From assembly GCF_034140825.1 (NCBI RefSeq), contig NC_089040.1, positions 5,770,001 to 5,834,000 on the forward strand: 64,000 nt of DNA, in the 5' to 3' direction. The stretch comes from Oryza sativa Japonica Group (taxonomy: Eukaryota > Streptophyta > Magnoliopsida > Poales > Poaceae). The translations under genes and the position numbers were made by a program. Below are positions 1 through 10,994 of the stretch, in pieces; the stretch's first letter is position 1, and every line of letters begins with the position of its first letter. The notes beneath the pieces are model-generated. The model was not told the DNA's origin. It worked only from the letters and a program-made list of their open reading frames with translations, and did not search any database.

Positions 1-3000
1 CTTGTGAGTTGTCAGTCACTTCTACACACTCTACACACTGACAATTCTTCGTCCGTATATACCCATAAGACCCTTTTTTTTTAAAAAAAAAGAAAAACTC
101 ATATAGGCTTTTTTGGTGAAAATGGTGATGATCTAGCTAGGTTGGTTGGCTGATTCGTCTGGCCAATGGTTTTCATGGTCAGTGTGAACTGTCAAGTGTG
201 ACTAGGGGAAGGCTGTCATGATATGATTGGCATCTAATTATTTACTGATCTTATTATGTAGTTCAGAGTCTTCAAAGGCATCCCCGTTATCGGTTTTTCT
301 CACTAACCATTTCTGGAAATATGTATGTAGTCGGAAGGTTGAGCCACACATCTAGTGGCAACGCCCAAGACAGAATTTGTGTTGTTAGCTGATAGGCACA
401 ATAGTTTTGTCAGGACACTTAACAATGCGTTGCTCTCTGCATGTTCCATGCCCTGCTACAGAGGTTGTTCAGAGTATTTTTCATATGTAGTACGTTGATT
501 CATATTCCGCATTTCAGCTATTGATTTACCTGATAAATATGATAGACAGCTTTGTGAATTATCAGACTTCAAATTTTGAATATCATCCTGCCCTCTTTCC
601 AACCAAAAGAAGTTTGTCAGCAGCATAGCATTCAACAAGCATCTTGGCTTGAAAAGACTATACTGCTAACATCGATCTGATCTGAACTTCTTTCACTTTT
701 GTAGTTTCCAAGATAGAATGTGCATGCATCTTCAGATTCATCACGATGGATAAGAATGTTTGGTGAGGTGCACAAGTCAGATTATTGGTTGTCTAGTAAA
801 GCCCTATAGGAAACAAGTTCGTCTGGCAACCTGCAAGAATCCCAATTCAAAACAAACTCCCATTAATCAATCAACATCGCTCCATCAATTATTGTAGTGT
901 GATGATGTTAAAACAGGAGCATATACAGTTAACATTGGTGGCAAAAACATGGTACGATTCTTCTTTGTCAGCACCTATCAGCTGCACATAGCATGCGTCC
1001 AGAACAGATGGCAAAGAATCGAAGCCGCGAGAGAGGCACCAACTTATTCATAGGATAACTTAGAATGTTCCTGTTATATACTTTTTTCCTATGGTTTTGT
1101 GGTTGCCTACTCCTCATCCAATCTTGCAAGTTGCTGTTAAACATAATGTTTACTCCAAGACCAGAGGCCTCTGGACTCTGGAGGGTCAACAAATTTGATA
1201 TAGATCCACGCAGAAGTTTCTGAATTCTGATTTTGACTATGCCTCTTTGTGTACAGGGAGAGGAGGGAGGATTCAGAGATGGATATTATCAATATACTCC
1301 ATGGATGCAAATCCTAACAAGAGCGCACCATGCATCGGCGACGCATCAGCATGCACTAACTTTAATTGCCAAGGCCCTAGTTGATTGCTGCCACCATCAC
1401 TTGTTGGAATTATTTTTGTTAGGTGAATTCACAGGTCGTTGCCTTGCTTGCTTGCTCCTCACATTGTGAAAAGAACCACCCCTCCAATGCAAAAATGAAC
1501 TGTTCATCTCTTTATATAGATGCATACTTAAAGCAAAAATGAGTGCTTCCGTGTGAGAGAAAAAAAATCAATTAATTAAGACATACTGATTGCTTAGCTC
1601 TGGCAGTTGTGAATTTGTGACGCATCTCTCCAAAAGTAGTTATGTGCGTCAGACAAGTGTGTTGTCCGTTTCTTGATTGTGAGGGAGCAAAACTTTCATG
1701 AAGGCCAGAGCATTACAGCAAATATTTTGTGCTTAAATACAATTTGTTTATCTGAATTTTCATTGAGAACCCCTCTCCTTTAGGGGAATGAACCAATGAA
1801 TTATTTGTGCCCACTGTTGCCCCATCTTAGAAAAGGTATCTTTAGAGTGTGCGACTATGTTCACTGTTATGATACGCTGGAATGAAAAGTTCAGATATGT
1901 CCATCGATCTCCATACCATGCATTTTCTATTGCTCCCTGAGACTCCTTTCCGTTGCATATCGATGCACTGAACACATGCATCGCGAATTCAAATTCTATG
2001 AATGTTCCCCAATTTTGTTTACTTATTGCTATTGACCATGACAAGACACAGTGACACAAATTTTGGTCAACTCTTTTTTACCTGAAATGACAAATGTGCT
2101 CCTAAAGCGGATGGAGTACGCCTTTTTCACCCCTACCTTCTAGATATCTCATGATATGCGCCAATGTTACTCCTATATTGTTAAATTCATCCTGTGCCCT
2201 AAACACTTGTGATAAGCCGTAACACATATTAGTGATCAAATAATATTTATGGATAAAGCTTTTACATATGTGTTTTTAAGTAACTTAAAAGACAATGTTG
2301 GAAAATAAACTATAATGAAAAAAAAATCAAAATCAATTCTATGAAGTGTAAAATTTAAACTTTTGGTTGCGACTGTTAAGCTGAAGAGCGAAAAATGGAG
2401 CCAAAATGCCTTGAAAAACCATACAATGGTAAAATCTGTTACTTTTAAAAAGGGAGGAGCACCATTTACATCGTACAGAGTGACAAGTAGCACATTATAT
2501 TTCTCCAACAAGAGTTGGATGAAGATTAAGATTTTCATGGCACGCCTTTCAAACTGCTAAACGGTGTGTTTCGTGTTAAAATTTTATATATAAAAGTTGC
2601 TCTAAAATATCATATTAATCTATTTTTCAACTATTATTCTACAGTGAATATATATTTCCGCACTAAGAATCACGGTTATATATAAAGTTTGAGGTATATG
2701 TTTTTGTTATTTGGAGTAACTGGTAAAATGGTATCAATATAAAATACCTAAATTCCTTTTTTAAGTAAAAAAAATATACAAATTCATTTCAAATGAATCA
2801 TGCAAATGCAGTATATATGGGCAAATAAAGAAGCATAATACTTTCGTCCATACGAACAGCTAGAGTATTTAGATATGTAGCCCATTATAATACCTGGGTA
2901 TGTTTTCTCCTCTTACGTTCACGTTGGGGCCTATATATAAGATTTATAGCAAGAATTGTTTCAATAAGAAAAGTCATTATAATTATATTTAAGTTACATG

Positions 3001-4287
3001 AAACGGCAAGGTTTCGCAAGTAAGATGGTATAATCTCTCTGGTGAACAAAAGCGGAAGAGAAACGATGATCAAAACAAGTTCTTTTCACAATAATTAAGC
3101 TGACTGTAATAAAGACTAAAAGTTCCATCCGTTCTTTTTTAGTTGTCATTAGTAAATGCATGCAGTCAACATGTAAAGAAATCACTGTAAACTTTCACCA
3201 TGGATATGCATAAAAATAGTTGTATTTGTCTTTGAAATTGATATTGTTAGTGTACCAAAACTAATTTGATATATTCTACTGAACATCCAAAATGAAAAAT
3301 AAAAAAAGAAGGGGCTAGACAAACAATAATGTGCAAGTTGTAACACTAAAGCAAGACCAAGTTTCTAGAATGTCTATAACCTTATAATCCAATTTAAGCA
3401 TCACAAATGAGTTTGTAATAATTAAAACTCAATCAATGATACGTTAATATCATCTCGTTTTGCGTAAAAAACTTAATCTTCATCCTCATGAGAAAAGAAC
3501 ACCACCAACTTCTCATTGAATTAGTCATGAATTTATCAAAGTCACATTGTAAAAAAGGGGGCCAATGAAAAGAGCAGAGCAATTTTATCACTCTTTATGC
3601 TGATGGTTGTATAGTATGCCACCTGCAGAAACCGGTCTACTGTTGTTTTCTATCTTTGGAGAAAGAAGGGCCGAATAAACTCCTCGTCATTTTCCACCTT
3701 TGAGAAGGAAATGGTACACAAAAGTTTTCAGTCTCTCAATTTCTCTCTGTTTTTTTCTTTGTAAAATTAGGCTGGGTGAATGGCACGTAGGATGAGAAAA
3801 GGTTACAACTATGTTTCCTCACAAGAAAAAAGAGAGAAAAATTAAAGGAAATTAAGCTTACTGTGTTGTTGTTTTCTTGCGCATGCATCACGGTTGGAGA
3901 TATGCACACCTGTCCATAAGTCACAGTACAGTATAAAGGATGACATGAACTTTTCTGTTGAGGTGACATGCGATTGTGTGTACGTTTGGTGTGCGTATAT
4001 AATATACGATGGATAGTAGCAAGAATTAGATCTTCTTCTTTTTTTGAGTTTGTGACGTTGAGCCATAAAAAGTGAGCCATGCGCGATCAAGCTTGGTTCT
4101 CAAAAGAAATTGATTCGGATTATGGCTTAAGCTGTGATATGTAATTCTCAATCTTTCTATCCGCAAACTCTAATAATTGATTGTATGGGCAAAAAAATTC
4201 ATATTATCTTAAAAAAATATGAAAAAGAGTTGCCTGTCGTTGCATTTTGACAGGTAAACTACATATCCAAATCTTAAAAGCATGATT

Positions 4288-4480
4288 TAGGCTGAGTTCG
4301 GCATCCAACTTTCCCAACTTATACTGCCTCATTTTTCGTCCATACGTTTCTCAATTGTTAAACGGTGTGTTTTTTAAAAATAAGTTTCTATAGAAAAAAT
4401 ATTTTAAAAATCATATTAATCTATTTTCCAATACATTGAGTATTCTGGCTAGAAATTTCGATCGCACAGACCATTTCATC
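4288..4480 (+). repeat. Dispersed repeat family copy (CGGTGTGTTTTTTAAA type)
   Basis: The block begins with GCTGAGTTCGGCATCC. It runs through a core AAACGGTGTGTTTTTTAAAA, then a run ending in TCATATTAATCTATTTT. The same ordered words recur near 2560, 4750, 8895, 10320, 40646 (inverted), 49756 and 54110, so this is an interspersed repeat. I cannot name the family. Confidence 0.6.
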
Positions 4481-4749
4481 TAGATTAAAAAAAAACTGTG
4501 TCTAGCTTCTAATTGAGTAGTCCTTCAAGCTCCAATCATATACCCCTGATACTAACATGCAAACAATGATCTGATATGGCTGTTTGCATGTCGGCATCAC
4601 GTTGTCTCGTTTATAGTCTCACACTCATCTCTGATGTAAGGAGTATGAGAAACTAACAATCTTGAAATGACCCTGGTTCAATTCAACTAACACATACAAA
4701 CTCATGCATATATGGTTTATAATACATGCATTTTGCAGAAACTAATGCG

Positions 4750-4989
4750 GCTGAGTTCGTTTCTCGCCTTTCCCAGCTACTATTTTCTTGTTTTTTATGT
4801 GTACGTTTCCCGAATTGATAAATTGTACATTTTTTTTAAAAAAAAATCTACAAAAAAGTTGCTAGAAGAAGATCATATTAATCTATTTTTAAGTTTTTTA
4901 GCCAATACTTGATTAACCATGTTCTAATGTGACACCCCGTTTTCCATGTGGAGAGAGAGAATAGTTTCTAACAAAGTACTACCGAACGC
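4750..4989 (+). repeat. Dispersed repeat copy left of the hAT insertion
   Basis: Starts with GCTGAGTTCGTTTCTCGCC and carries the same internal words as the copy at 4288 (ATTGATAAATTGTACATTTT, then CATATTAATCTATTTTTAAG). Its right part ends CCGAACGCACTC directly at the hAT target duplication. Confidence 0.5.
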
Positions 4990-4997
4990 ACTCTAGG
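4990..4997. repeat. 8-bp target site duplication, left copy
   Basis: ACTCTAGG here and again at 8887-8894, immediately outside both ends of the hAT element. Eight base pairs is the duplication length made by hAT transposases, and the two copies are identical. Confidence 0.93.
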
Positions 4998-7900
4998 TAG
5001 GACTGAAAACGGGGCGGGTATTTCCCGACCGCCCGCCCGGCCACATTATTTCGGGTCAAATTCGGGTCGAGAATTCGGGTACCCGGACCCTTACACGGAT
5101 ACAGGGTTCGAATACGGGTAATTTTTTGTGGATATGAGATCGGGTTCGGGAGAGCGGTATCCGACGGATACGGATTATCCGGGAAATTATGCGGGTATTA
5201 CCCGATAATCTATCCGTATATTACCCGGATAGATGGACAGCAGCCCAACACGCAAGCGCCCAACAGGCCAACACAACAGGCAACAGCCAGCCCACATCCA
5301 AAAGGCCCACCAAACAAAGTGCCAAGCACAAACCCTAGCCTTCACTTCACAGTTCAGATCAGGGCAGAACGCAGGCAGGCAAACAGCCAGGCAGCACCGC
5401 GCCGCATGCCGCATGCGTGCATCCAGGCTCCAGCACCGTTGCCGTGCCTTCGCAGTTCGCCGACCACCAAGTGGCTACGCGGCCACGCCCACCGACCACC
5501 GGCCGCTGTCGCACGTCGCCGCGTGGGTGTGCGACAAGCCGACAACCGTCAGACTGCCGCCGCGCCGACCACCACCGCAAGGCCCCGCCTGGCCCCTTGC
5601 CTCTTTTGGCTCCTCAACGCCGAGAGCCGAAGGACGTCGCGCCACCTCGTCATCTTCTTGGGTAGTCAAGTCAACACTCAGCGACTCATCCAGCCATCCA
5701 GGTTAGCCAAAGTTTCAGTTTTTCATTGCCCTTTCTCAACATCACGTTAGAACTTGGAAGGATTTTTTTTTCTTATTTTACTTTTGCTGTTTGGCTGTAG
5801 GATTAGGATAGAATGGCTAGTGGTGATGCAAACACTAGTATGTGTGCAAGCACAGGTGCATCTCCGGCTGGTACCGTAGCTGTTGGTACTGGTCACTCGG
5901 CATTGGCACCAAATGCATTGGTACTAAATGATGCAACCACAGCCACTGGAGGTGGAGGTGGAAGTTCAGAACCTGTTGTTATTCCCGATGAAGAAGATGG
6001 AGAATTCACAGGAGAAGTTGAACCAGTAGCAAAGAGGCAGAAGAAGTGTACCTCGAAGGTTTGGGACTATTTCATTAAGTACACTGACAAGGCCAAGAAC
6101 AAAGTTACTGGTGTGGAAGAGCAACAACGTAAAGCAAAATGCAAAAAATGTGGTAGAGTGTTTGGAGCAGAGACAGTAAATGGCACAAAACACTTATGGA
6201 ATCATTTGAATCGTATTCACTCATTGAAACAAGGCCAGCAAGAACTTCAGGTGAAGGGTGAAGTTCAGACTTTCAGGTATGATCCTGAAGTAAGCTTGGA
6301 AAAGTGGTATATAGCTGTTATTATGCATGAATATCCATTTTCTATGGTTGATCATGTGTATTTCAATGAGTTCATCCACTCTCTTCGGCCTAGTTTTGAA
6401 TTCAAGTGTCGCATTACCACTAGTAAAGCTATATTAGAGATATTTGAAGTTAGAAAGAGAATTTTGTATGATGAGCTGAAATCTGTTTCTAGTCGAATTT
6501 CTACAACCATGGATATGTGGACATCAAATCAGAACAAAGCTTATATGTGCATCACTGCTCATTGGATTGATGAAAATTGGCTGATGCAAAAGAGAATTCT
6601 TAAGTTCATTCATATAGATGGGAAACATACAGGAACAAGGCTAGCAAATGCATTTGTCAAGGGAGTAATGTCTATGAATATTGAGAAAAAATTATTTGCT
6701 CTCACACTAGACAATGCTTCATCAAATGATAAATGTGCTAGAGAAGTTGTGATAGAGCTTAACAAGCTGTTTAACATCAGTAAGGTCCCTCCATTGATGT
6801 GTGATGGTGCTTTCTTTCATGTGAGATGTTTATGTCACATATTAAATCTTGTGGCTCAAGATGGATTGAAAATCATTGCACATACAATTCAGAATATTAG
6901 GACTACTATTGGTATTGTGAAGAATTCTACGTTGCAATGGGAGGAATTTCAAAAGTGTGCTGTAGAATGTGACTTGAACAACAATTCTGGGCTACCTCTT
7001 GATGTGCCTACAAGGTGGAACTCTACATATGACATGTTGAAACAAGCTATTTACTACAAGGGTGCTTTTGAAAGGCTTTTATTCTTAGATGAGGATAGAT
7101 ATCAAAGGTGTGCATCAAGTGCTGAAGAATGGGGTATGGCAGAATCACTATGCAATTGTTTGGAGAAATTCAATGATGCCACATTGTTATTTTCCGGTTG
7201 CCTATATCCAACTGCAAACTTGTTTTGGTGGAAGTTTTGTGAGATTAAGTTAGCACTTCGAGAATGGTGTGCAAGTGCTGATGTCTCCATTGCTTCTATG
7301 GCTGTGGCCATGCAACTCAAATATGACAAATATTGGGACAAGTCCAACCTAGCTCTTGCTGTGGCTTGCTTTCTTGATCCTAGATACAAGCAAAAGCTAA
7401 TGATTTTTTTTCTACAGAAGATTTACCCTGACAAGTATGAAGAGGAATTTAAGCGTGTCTTGGCTGCTATCGATAATTTTTTCCGGGCTTACAAGAGTTG
7501 TGTTGCAAGGTCTTCGAAACCTACCGCTGCAGGATCAAGTGAAAATTCTCAGCCACATGGTAATACTTCTTTGGGTCACAATGAAATCGAGAAATTCTTG
7601 TATGATGATGCAGCTGCAAATAAAGAAGACGATATAAATGAATTGGATGTCTACATGAAAGAGAAGCCAATTCGTTGGGTTGATCCAACAGGTGAAGGTG
7701 TAGAATTTGACATACTGGCATGGTGGAAGAACAACCAAATGACCTTTCCTATCCTCTCAACACTCGCGCGTGATGTAATGGCTGTTCAAATCTCTACCGT
7801 TGCTTCAGAGTCAGCGTTTAGTGCTGGTGGTCGTGTTGTTGGTCCTTTTCGCAGTTCTCTACATCCTGAGATGATTGAGGCTCTAGTTTGTACCAAGGAT

Positions 7901-8886
7901 TGGATAAGAGCATCTAGAAAAGGTAACTGCTTGTTTATCTTCATTTCGCTATTTATATAATCTGCCATTTCTAGACTGTGTTTATATTTTGTCAATTTTA
8001 TTTACAGGACCATTTAAGGACAAGATAGCAACAATTCTTGATGAGCTGGATGTACAGATAGAGGATAAAGATGGTGCTAAAACTGACAATGATGAGGAGG
8101 TTAATTACATATTTATGTGTTGCATTTAAAAATATATTTTGGACCTGCAATCTTTAAATGAACAATCTGTTGGTTCCACTTTGGATTTTGAGAGAGTTAA
8201 GGAGCACCACATTGTATTAACTGAATGTTATGTTCTTTTTAGGGTCAGGCAACAAATAGTGTTTGAAGCTGAGCATGTTGCTGATTGGAGAGCTGGAGTT
8301 TTTGGTGATTGAATCTGAACATGCTGGCCTTTGGGATGACTGTATTGGTAATATGTGATCAGTAGTCATATAAGTGTATCTTTTGGCTTGATTGTATACC
8401 TTATGTGAACTACTTTGGTACTACTTAGTAGTTAGTACTATTACTTATGGAGTTATGGTGATGCTCTTAGTATTTACTAGTATGGTACTACTTATTATGG
8501 TGAACTATAGTGTACAGCATTGAGTCTGAAGCTATCAAGCTATGAATGTCTACTTTTGCTACTACTTTGGTACAGTTTTGCTGATAGGCATTACGATGCC
8601 ATAAGCCCATAATATATTCATAATAGACATATAGGAAATGGCTGAATGGCTATTGTCTATGTGGTATATTTGGTTGTTGCTTTGACTTGATATCTGAATA
8701 AATATTCGTAACCGATAGAGTTCGTATCCGTCTTGGTACGTATTCGTTCCGTATTTATGCCCGATATTATCCGTGCTTCTATTCGTATCCAATAATATCC
8801 GTGCCCGACCCGATTCCGATTATAAAATGTGGATTAGGATATGGGAAGGATGAGATCCGACCGAACCCGACCCGATTTCACCCCTA
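4998..8886 (+). mobile_element. hAT-superfamily DNA transposon, apparently autonomous
   Basis: The element is 3889 bp long. The left end reads TAGGACTGAAAACGGGG; the reverse complement of the right end reads TAGGGGTGAAATCGGG, close to the TAGGGATGAAA-type ends of Ac/Ds-like elements. Both ends are rich in subterminal CCCGA/CGGGT and ATCCGTA-type words, which in hAT elements bind transposase. One spliced transposase gene with a GC-rich leader fills the middle. Identical 8-bp target duplications flank it. Open transposase frame, readable ends and identical duplications all point to a recent insertion. Whether it still moves cannot be judged from one copy. Confidence 0.93.
5813..8266 (+). CDS. 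hAT transposase (BED zinc finger, RNase H-like, hATC)
   Basis: This is the transposase that cuts and rejoins the surrounding hAT element. The coding exons I infer are 5813-7922, 8008-8099 and 8243-8266, giving about 741 residues, a normal size for Ac-like enzymes. A further intron (5702-5800) lies in the leader just before the ATG. A BED zinc finger spans about residues 82-138, with Cys110, Cys113, His131 and His136 as ligands. The RNase H-like core carries candidate catalytic Asp234 (in TMDMWTS), Asp300 (in LDNASSND) and Glu666 (in ASESAFSAGGR). The CHILNL motif sits between them, and the hATC dimerisation region is near residues 640-690. No internal stop or frameshift is seen. If the first intron after 7922 is retained, a 715-residue product ends at 7960. 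Codon use is AT-rich, unlike the GC-rich host genes nearby. Confidence 0.9.
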
Positions 8887-8894
8887 ACTCTAGG
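8887..8894. repeat. 8-bp target site duplication, right copy
   Basis: ACTCTAGG, identical to 4990-4997, directly after the right terminus of the hAT element. Confidence 0.93.
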
Positions 8895-9130
8895 GGTGCG
8901 TTCAGTGGTGAGAGTTCCAAATTTCCGGTCCCTCTTTTTCACACACACGCTTTTCGAATTTCTTAATGGTACATTTTTTTAAAAAAACATATGGGAAGTT
9001 GCTTTAAAAATTATATTAATTTAATTTTTAAGTTTTTTTACTAATACTTAATTAATTATGCACTAATCCATCGCTCTATTTCACATGCGTGTAGAAGGGT
9101 TTACGACTTGCACCGCCCAATACAGCCTAA
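8895..9130 (+). repeat. Dispersed repeat copy right of the hAT insertion
   Basis: Begins GGTGCGTTCAGTGGTGAGAG and continues with the word order of the family at 4288 and 4750: a TTAATGGTACATTTTTTTAA core, TTATATTAATTTAATTTTTA, then ACTAATACTTAATTAATTAT. Confidence 0.5.
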
Positions 9131-9951
9131 GAGAGTATTTAAGAGGAAAGGAAAAAAAGAAGATTGAGAATACGTAAACCGAGGTGAGCCATTAGTGTAT
9201 TATTAATTAAATATTAATTATTTCAAACTTAAAAAATGAATTACTATAATTATTTTAAAGTAAATTTTCTATAATTTTTCTAAGAAACGCACAGTTTAGA
9301 CATGAGCATGAAAAACGAGGTAAATCTTCTCTCAATCTCGTTGCAAACTTACAAAATTAGAACAAGTATGCAATCCCACGTCATACTTGTCATCTGCAGT
9401 TCTTCACTCCCCCCAAATTATATTACTCAAACGGATATGCTTGCGTCTTTGCTTAACAACTAATTAATTAATTCGCCGTAGTGGCACATACATTTCAGGC
9501 TAATGTTCATGGACTGATACGATACTATATAGTTTGCTGGTCAGACTGATATTTTTTTTATTGGACACCGGCCGGGCGGGCACCTCCCATCTCCTTTGTT
9601 ACAGGTTCAGGAAGCAGTGGGCAATATGCAGACAGGGACTTGTCCCCTTTACTCGGAAGTGGATTCCATTGCGTAGATGTGCACGTTCTCTTTCTTTTTC
9701 TCTACAATATTTTAACTTGTGGAATCCGATACTCCGACGTTATTGGTGCACGAGGAACGTCTGATCATCGTTTCCATCAGTTGCAGGCGGTGTGCACGAG
9801 CGACGTTTGATCAATCCATGGCGTACCTGATCACCTCTTTTTTTCTAAAAAAAAGAAAACACGGCACAAACGTAAACCCTCACGAATGACATTCTTATCT
9901 ATACACATGCACGCCCTACACTTATTAACATATCCGAATTCTTGAACTTTA
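9131..9951. other. Spacer without recognised gene
   Basis: AT-rich, low-complexity sequence. The open frame at 9534-9764 has no family resemblance. Nothing else is recognised before the Stowaway element at 9952. Confidence 0.5.
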
Positions 9952-10129
9952 CCCCCTCCGTTTCACAACGTAAATCATTCTAGCATTTTTCATATTCATA
10001 TTGATGCTAATGAATCTAAATTCATTAGCATCATTATGAATGTGGGAAATGCTAGAATAATCTAGATTCATTAGTATCAATATGAATATGGGAAATGCTA
10101 GAATGATTTACATTGTGAAACGGAGAAAG
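9952..10129. mobile_element. Stowaway MITE
   Basis: Ends CCCCCTCCGTTTCAC and its complement GTGAAACGGAGAAAG face each other across 178 bp. TA dinucleotides lie just outside (9950-9951 and 10130-10131). The interior repeats the phrase GGGAAATGCTAGAAT twice. It is non-coding, of Tc1/mariner type. Confidence 0.88.
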
Positions 10130-10156
10130 TATATTTATAATTGACGAAAACATTGT

Positions 10157-10230
10157 ATATGTCTCGTCGTCGATGGATAGGTTTCAGTAGGAATTTCTAC
10201 TGAAACCTATCCAATGATGATGAGACATAT
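10157..10230. repeat. 74-nt inverted repeat, strong hairpin
   Basis: Two 34-nt arms are separated by the loop GAATTT. The inner half of each arm (CTACTGAAACCTATCCA and its complement) is perfect; the outer half (ATATGTCTC with GAGACATAT) has a few mismatches. An RNA from either strand would fold into a miRNA-precursor-like stem. No terminal repeats or target duplication were recognised around it. Confidence 0.8.
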
Positions 10231-10299
10231 GCTAATAAGTATAGCCCGTGCATGTGTATAGATGGTGAAAACTGAGAAGAGAAAGCCTTCGTTTTTCAT

Positions 10300-10430
10300 G
10301 CACATCCCAAATACTAGATGTAGTATATTTTTAAAAAAAAATCTATAAAAATGTTGCTTTAAAAAAATCATACTAATTAATTATTCAAGTTTAAAATAAT
10401 TAATGCTGAATTAATCATATGCCAACAGTA
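10300..10430 (+). repeat. Partial dispersed repeat copy
   Basis: Holds the 3' half of the family seen at 4288: TTTAAAAAAAAATCTATAAA, GTTGCTTTAAAAAAATCATA and a TTAATGCTGAATTAATCATA tail. Confidence 0.45.
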
Positions 10431-10793
10431 ACAGTGCATCTCGTCTATGTATCTTCTTATTTTCTCTCCTCTCAGACACATCGTAAATATGATATGCGTG
10501 TAATGAAAAGAAGATTCGACCCTGATGCGCGGTCCGGATATGTCTCTCCAAAACACAAGCAGATGGAGTATATCTTTAGCTAATTAAGCTATAGCTATAT
10601 AGCTCGCAGTTGGTCGCACGTCAGCAAAACTAGCGTAGCTATAGCTAAGGCTCGGTTGCTGCACGGATGGATGGTCCAACCTGACGACGATCGGTCGACA
10701 CACCGGTGCGGGGCCCACCACGCCACGCCACCGTGTCCACTCTCCTCCTACACTGCATGCTGCTGCTGACGTGGCTCCCGCATCTGCCGCGCG

Positions 10794-10800
10794 CTATAAA
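10794..10800 (+). promoter_or_regulatory. TATA box of the WAT1-related gene
   Basis: CTATAAA lies about 195 bases before the ATG at 10995, in a locally GC-rich promoter, a usual distance for a plant gene with a leader of about 160 bases. Confidence 0.6.
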
Positions 10801-10994
10801 TTCGCGGCTCCCCGAGCTCTCAACCTCGTCGTCGCCGCAGCAGCTTGCGATCGATCGAGAGCTAGAAGAAGCAGCAGCAGCAGCTACTTCTTAGCTCGCC
10901 GTCGCCGGAGCTAGCTCGCGTGTGACCACCGCCGCCGCCGCCGCCGCCGCACGCAGCCTCAGCTCGATCTCTGCACTTTGTTCGATCGCCGGCC

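Larger units (their letters stand above)
1..4989. other. Gene-poor AT-rich spacer, no supported gene
   Basis: No open frame in this stretch resembles a protein I recognise. The minus-strand frames at 456-638 (60 codons) and 1760-2059 (99 codons) are the least random-looking. The first has a usable splice donor context (CAG followed by GTAAAT on the minus strand) and could be an exon of an unrecognised gene or gene relic running leftward out of the window. The remainder is low-complexity AT-rich DNA with copies of a dispersed repeat near 2560-2690, 4288-4480 and 4750-4989. Confidence 0.5.

Noticed and set aside
456-638. Minus-strand 60-codon open frame with a plausible donor site
   Set aside because: No recognisable domain, no convincing acceptor partner and no neighbouring exons in a matching frame; kept only as a note on the spacer.
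1760-2059. Minus-strand 99-codon open frame
   Set aside because: No motif or signal and no upstream promoter signal; may be a relic but cannot be supported.
5233-5750. Overlapping open frames of 143-157 codons in the GC-rich hAT leader
   Set aside because: Open frames occur on both strands because stop codons are rare in GC-rich DNA; composition is Arg/Ala/Pro-rich and unlike any family. Read as transposase leader.
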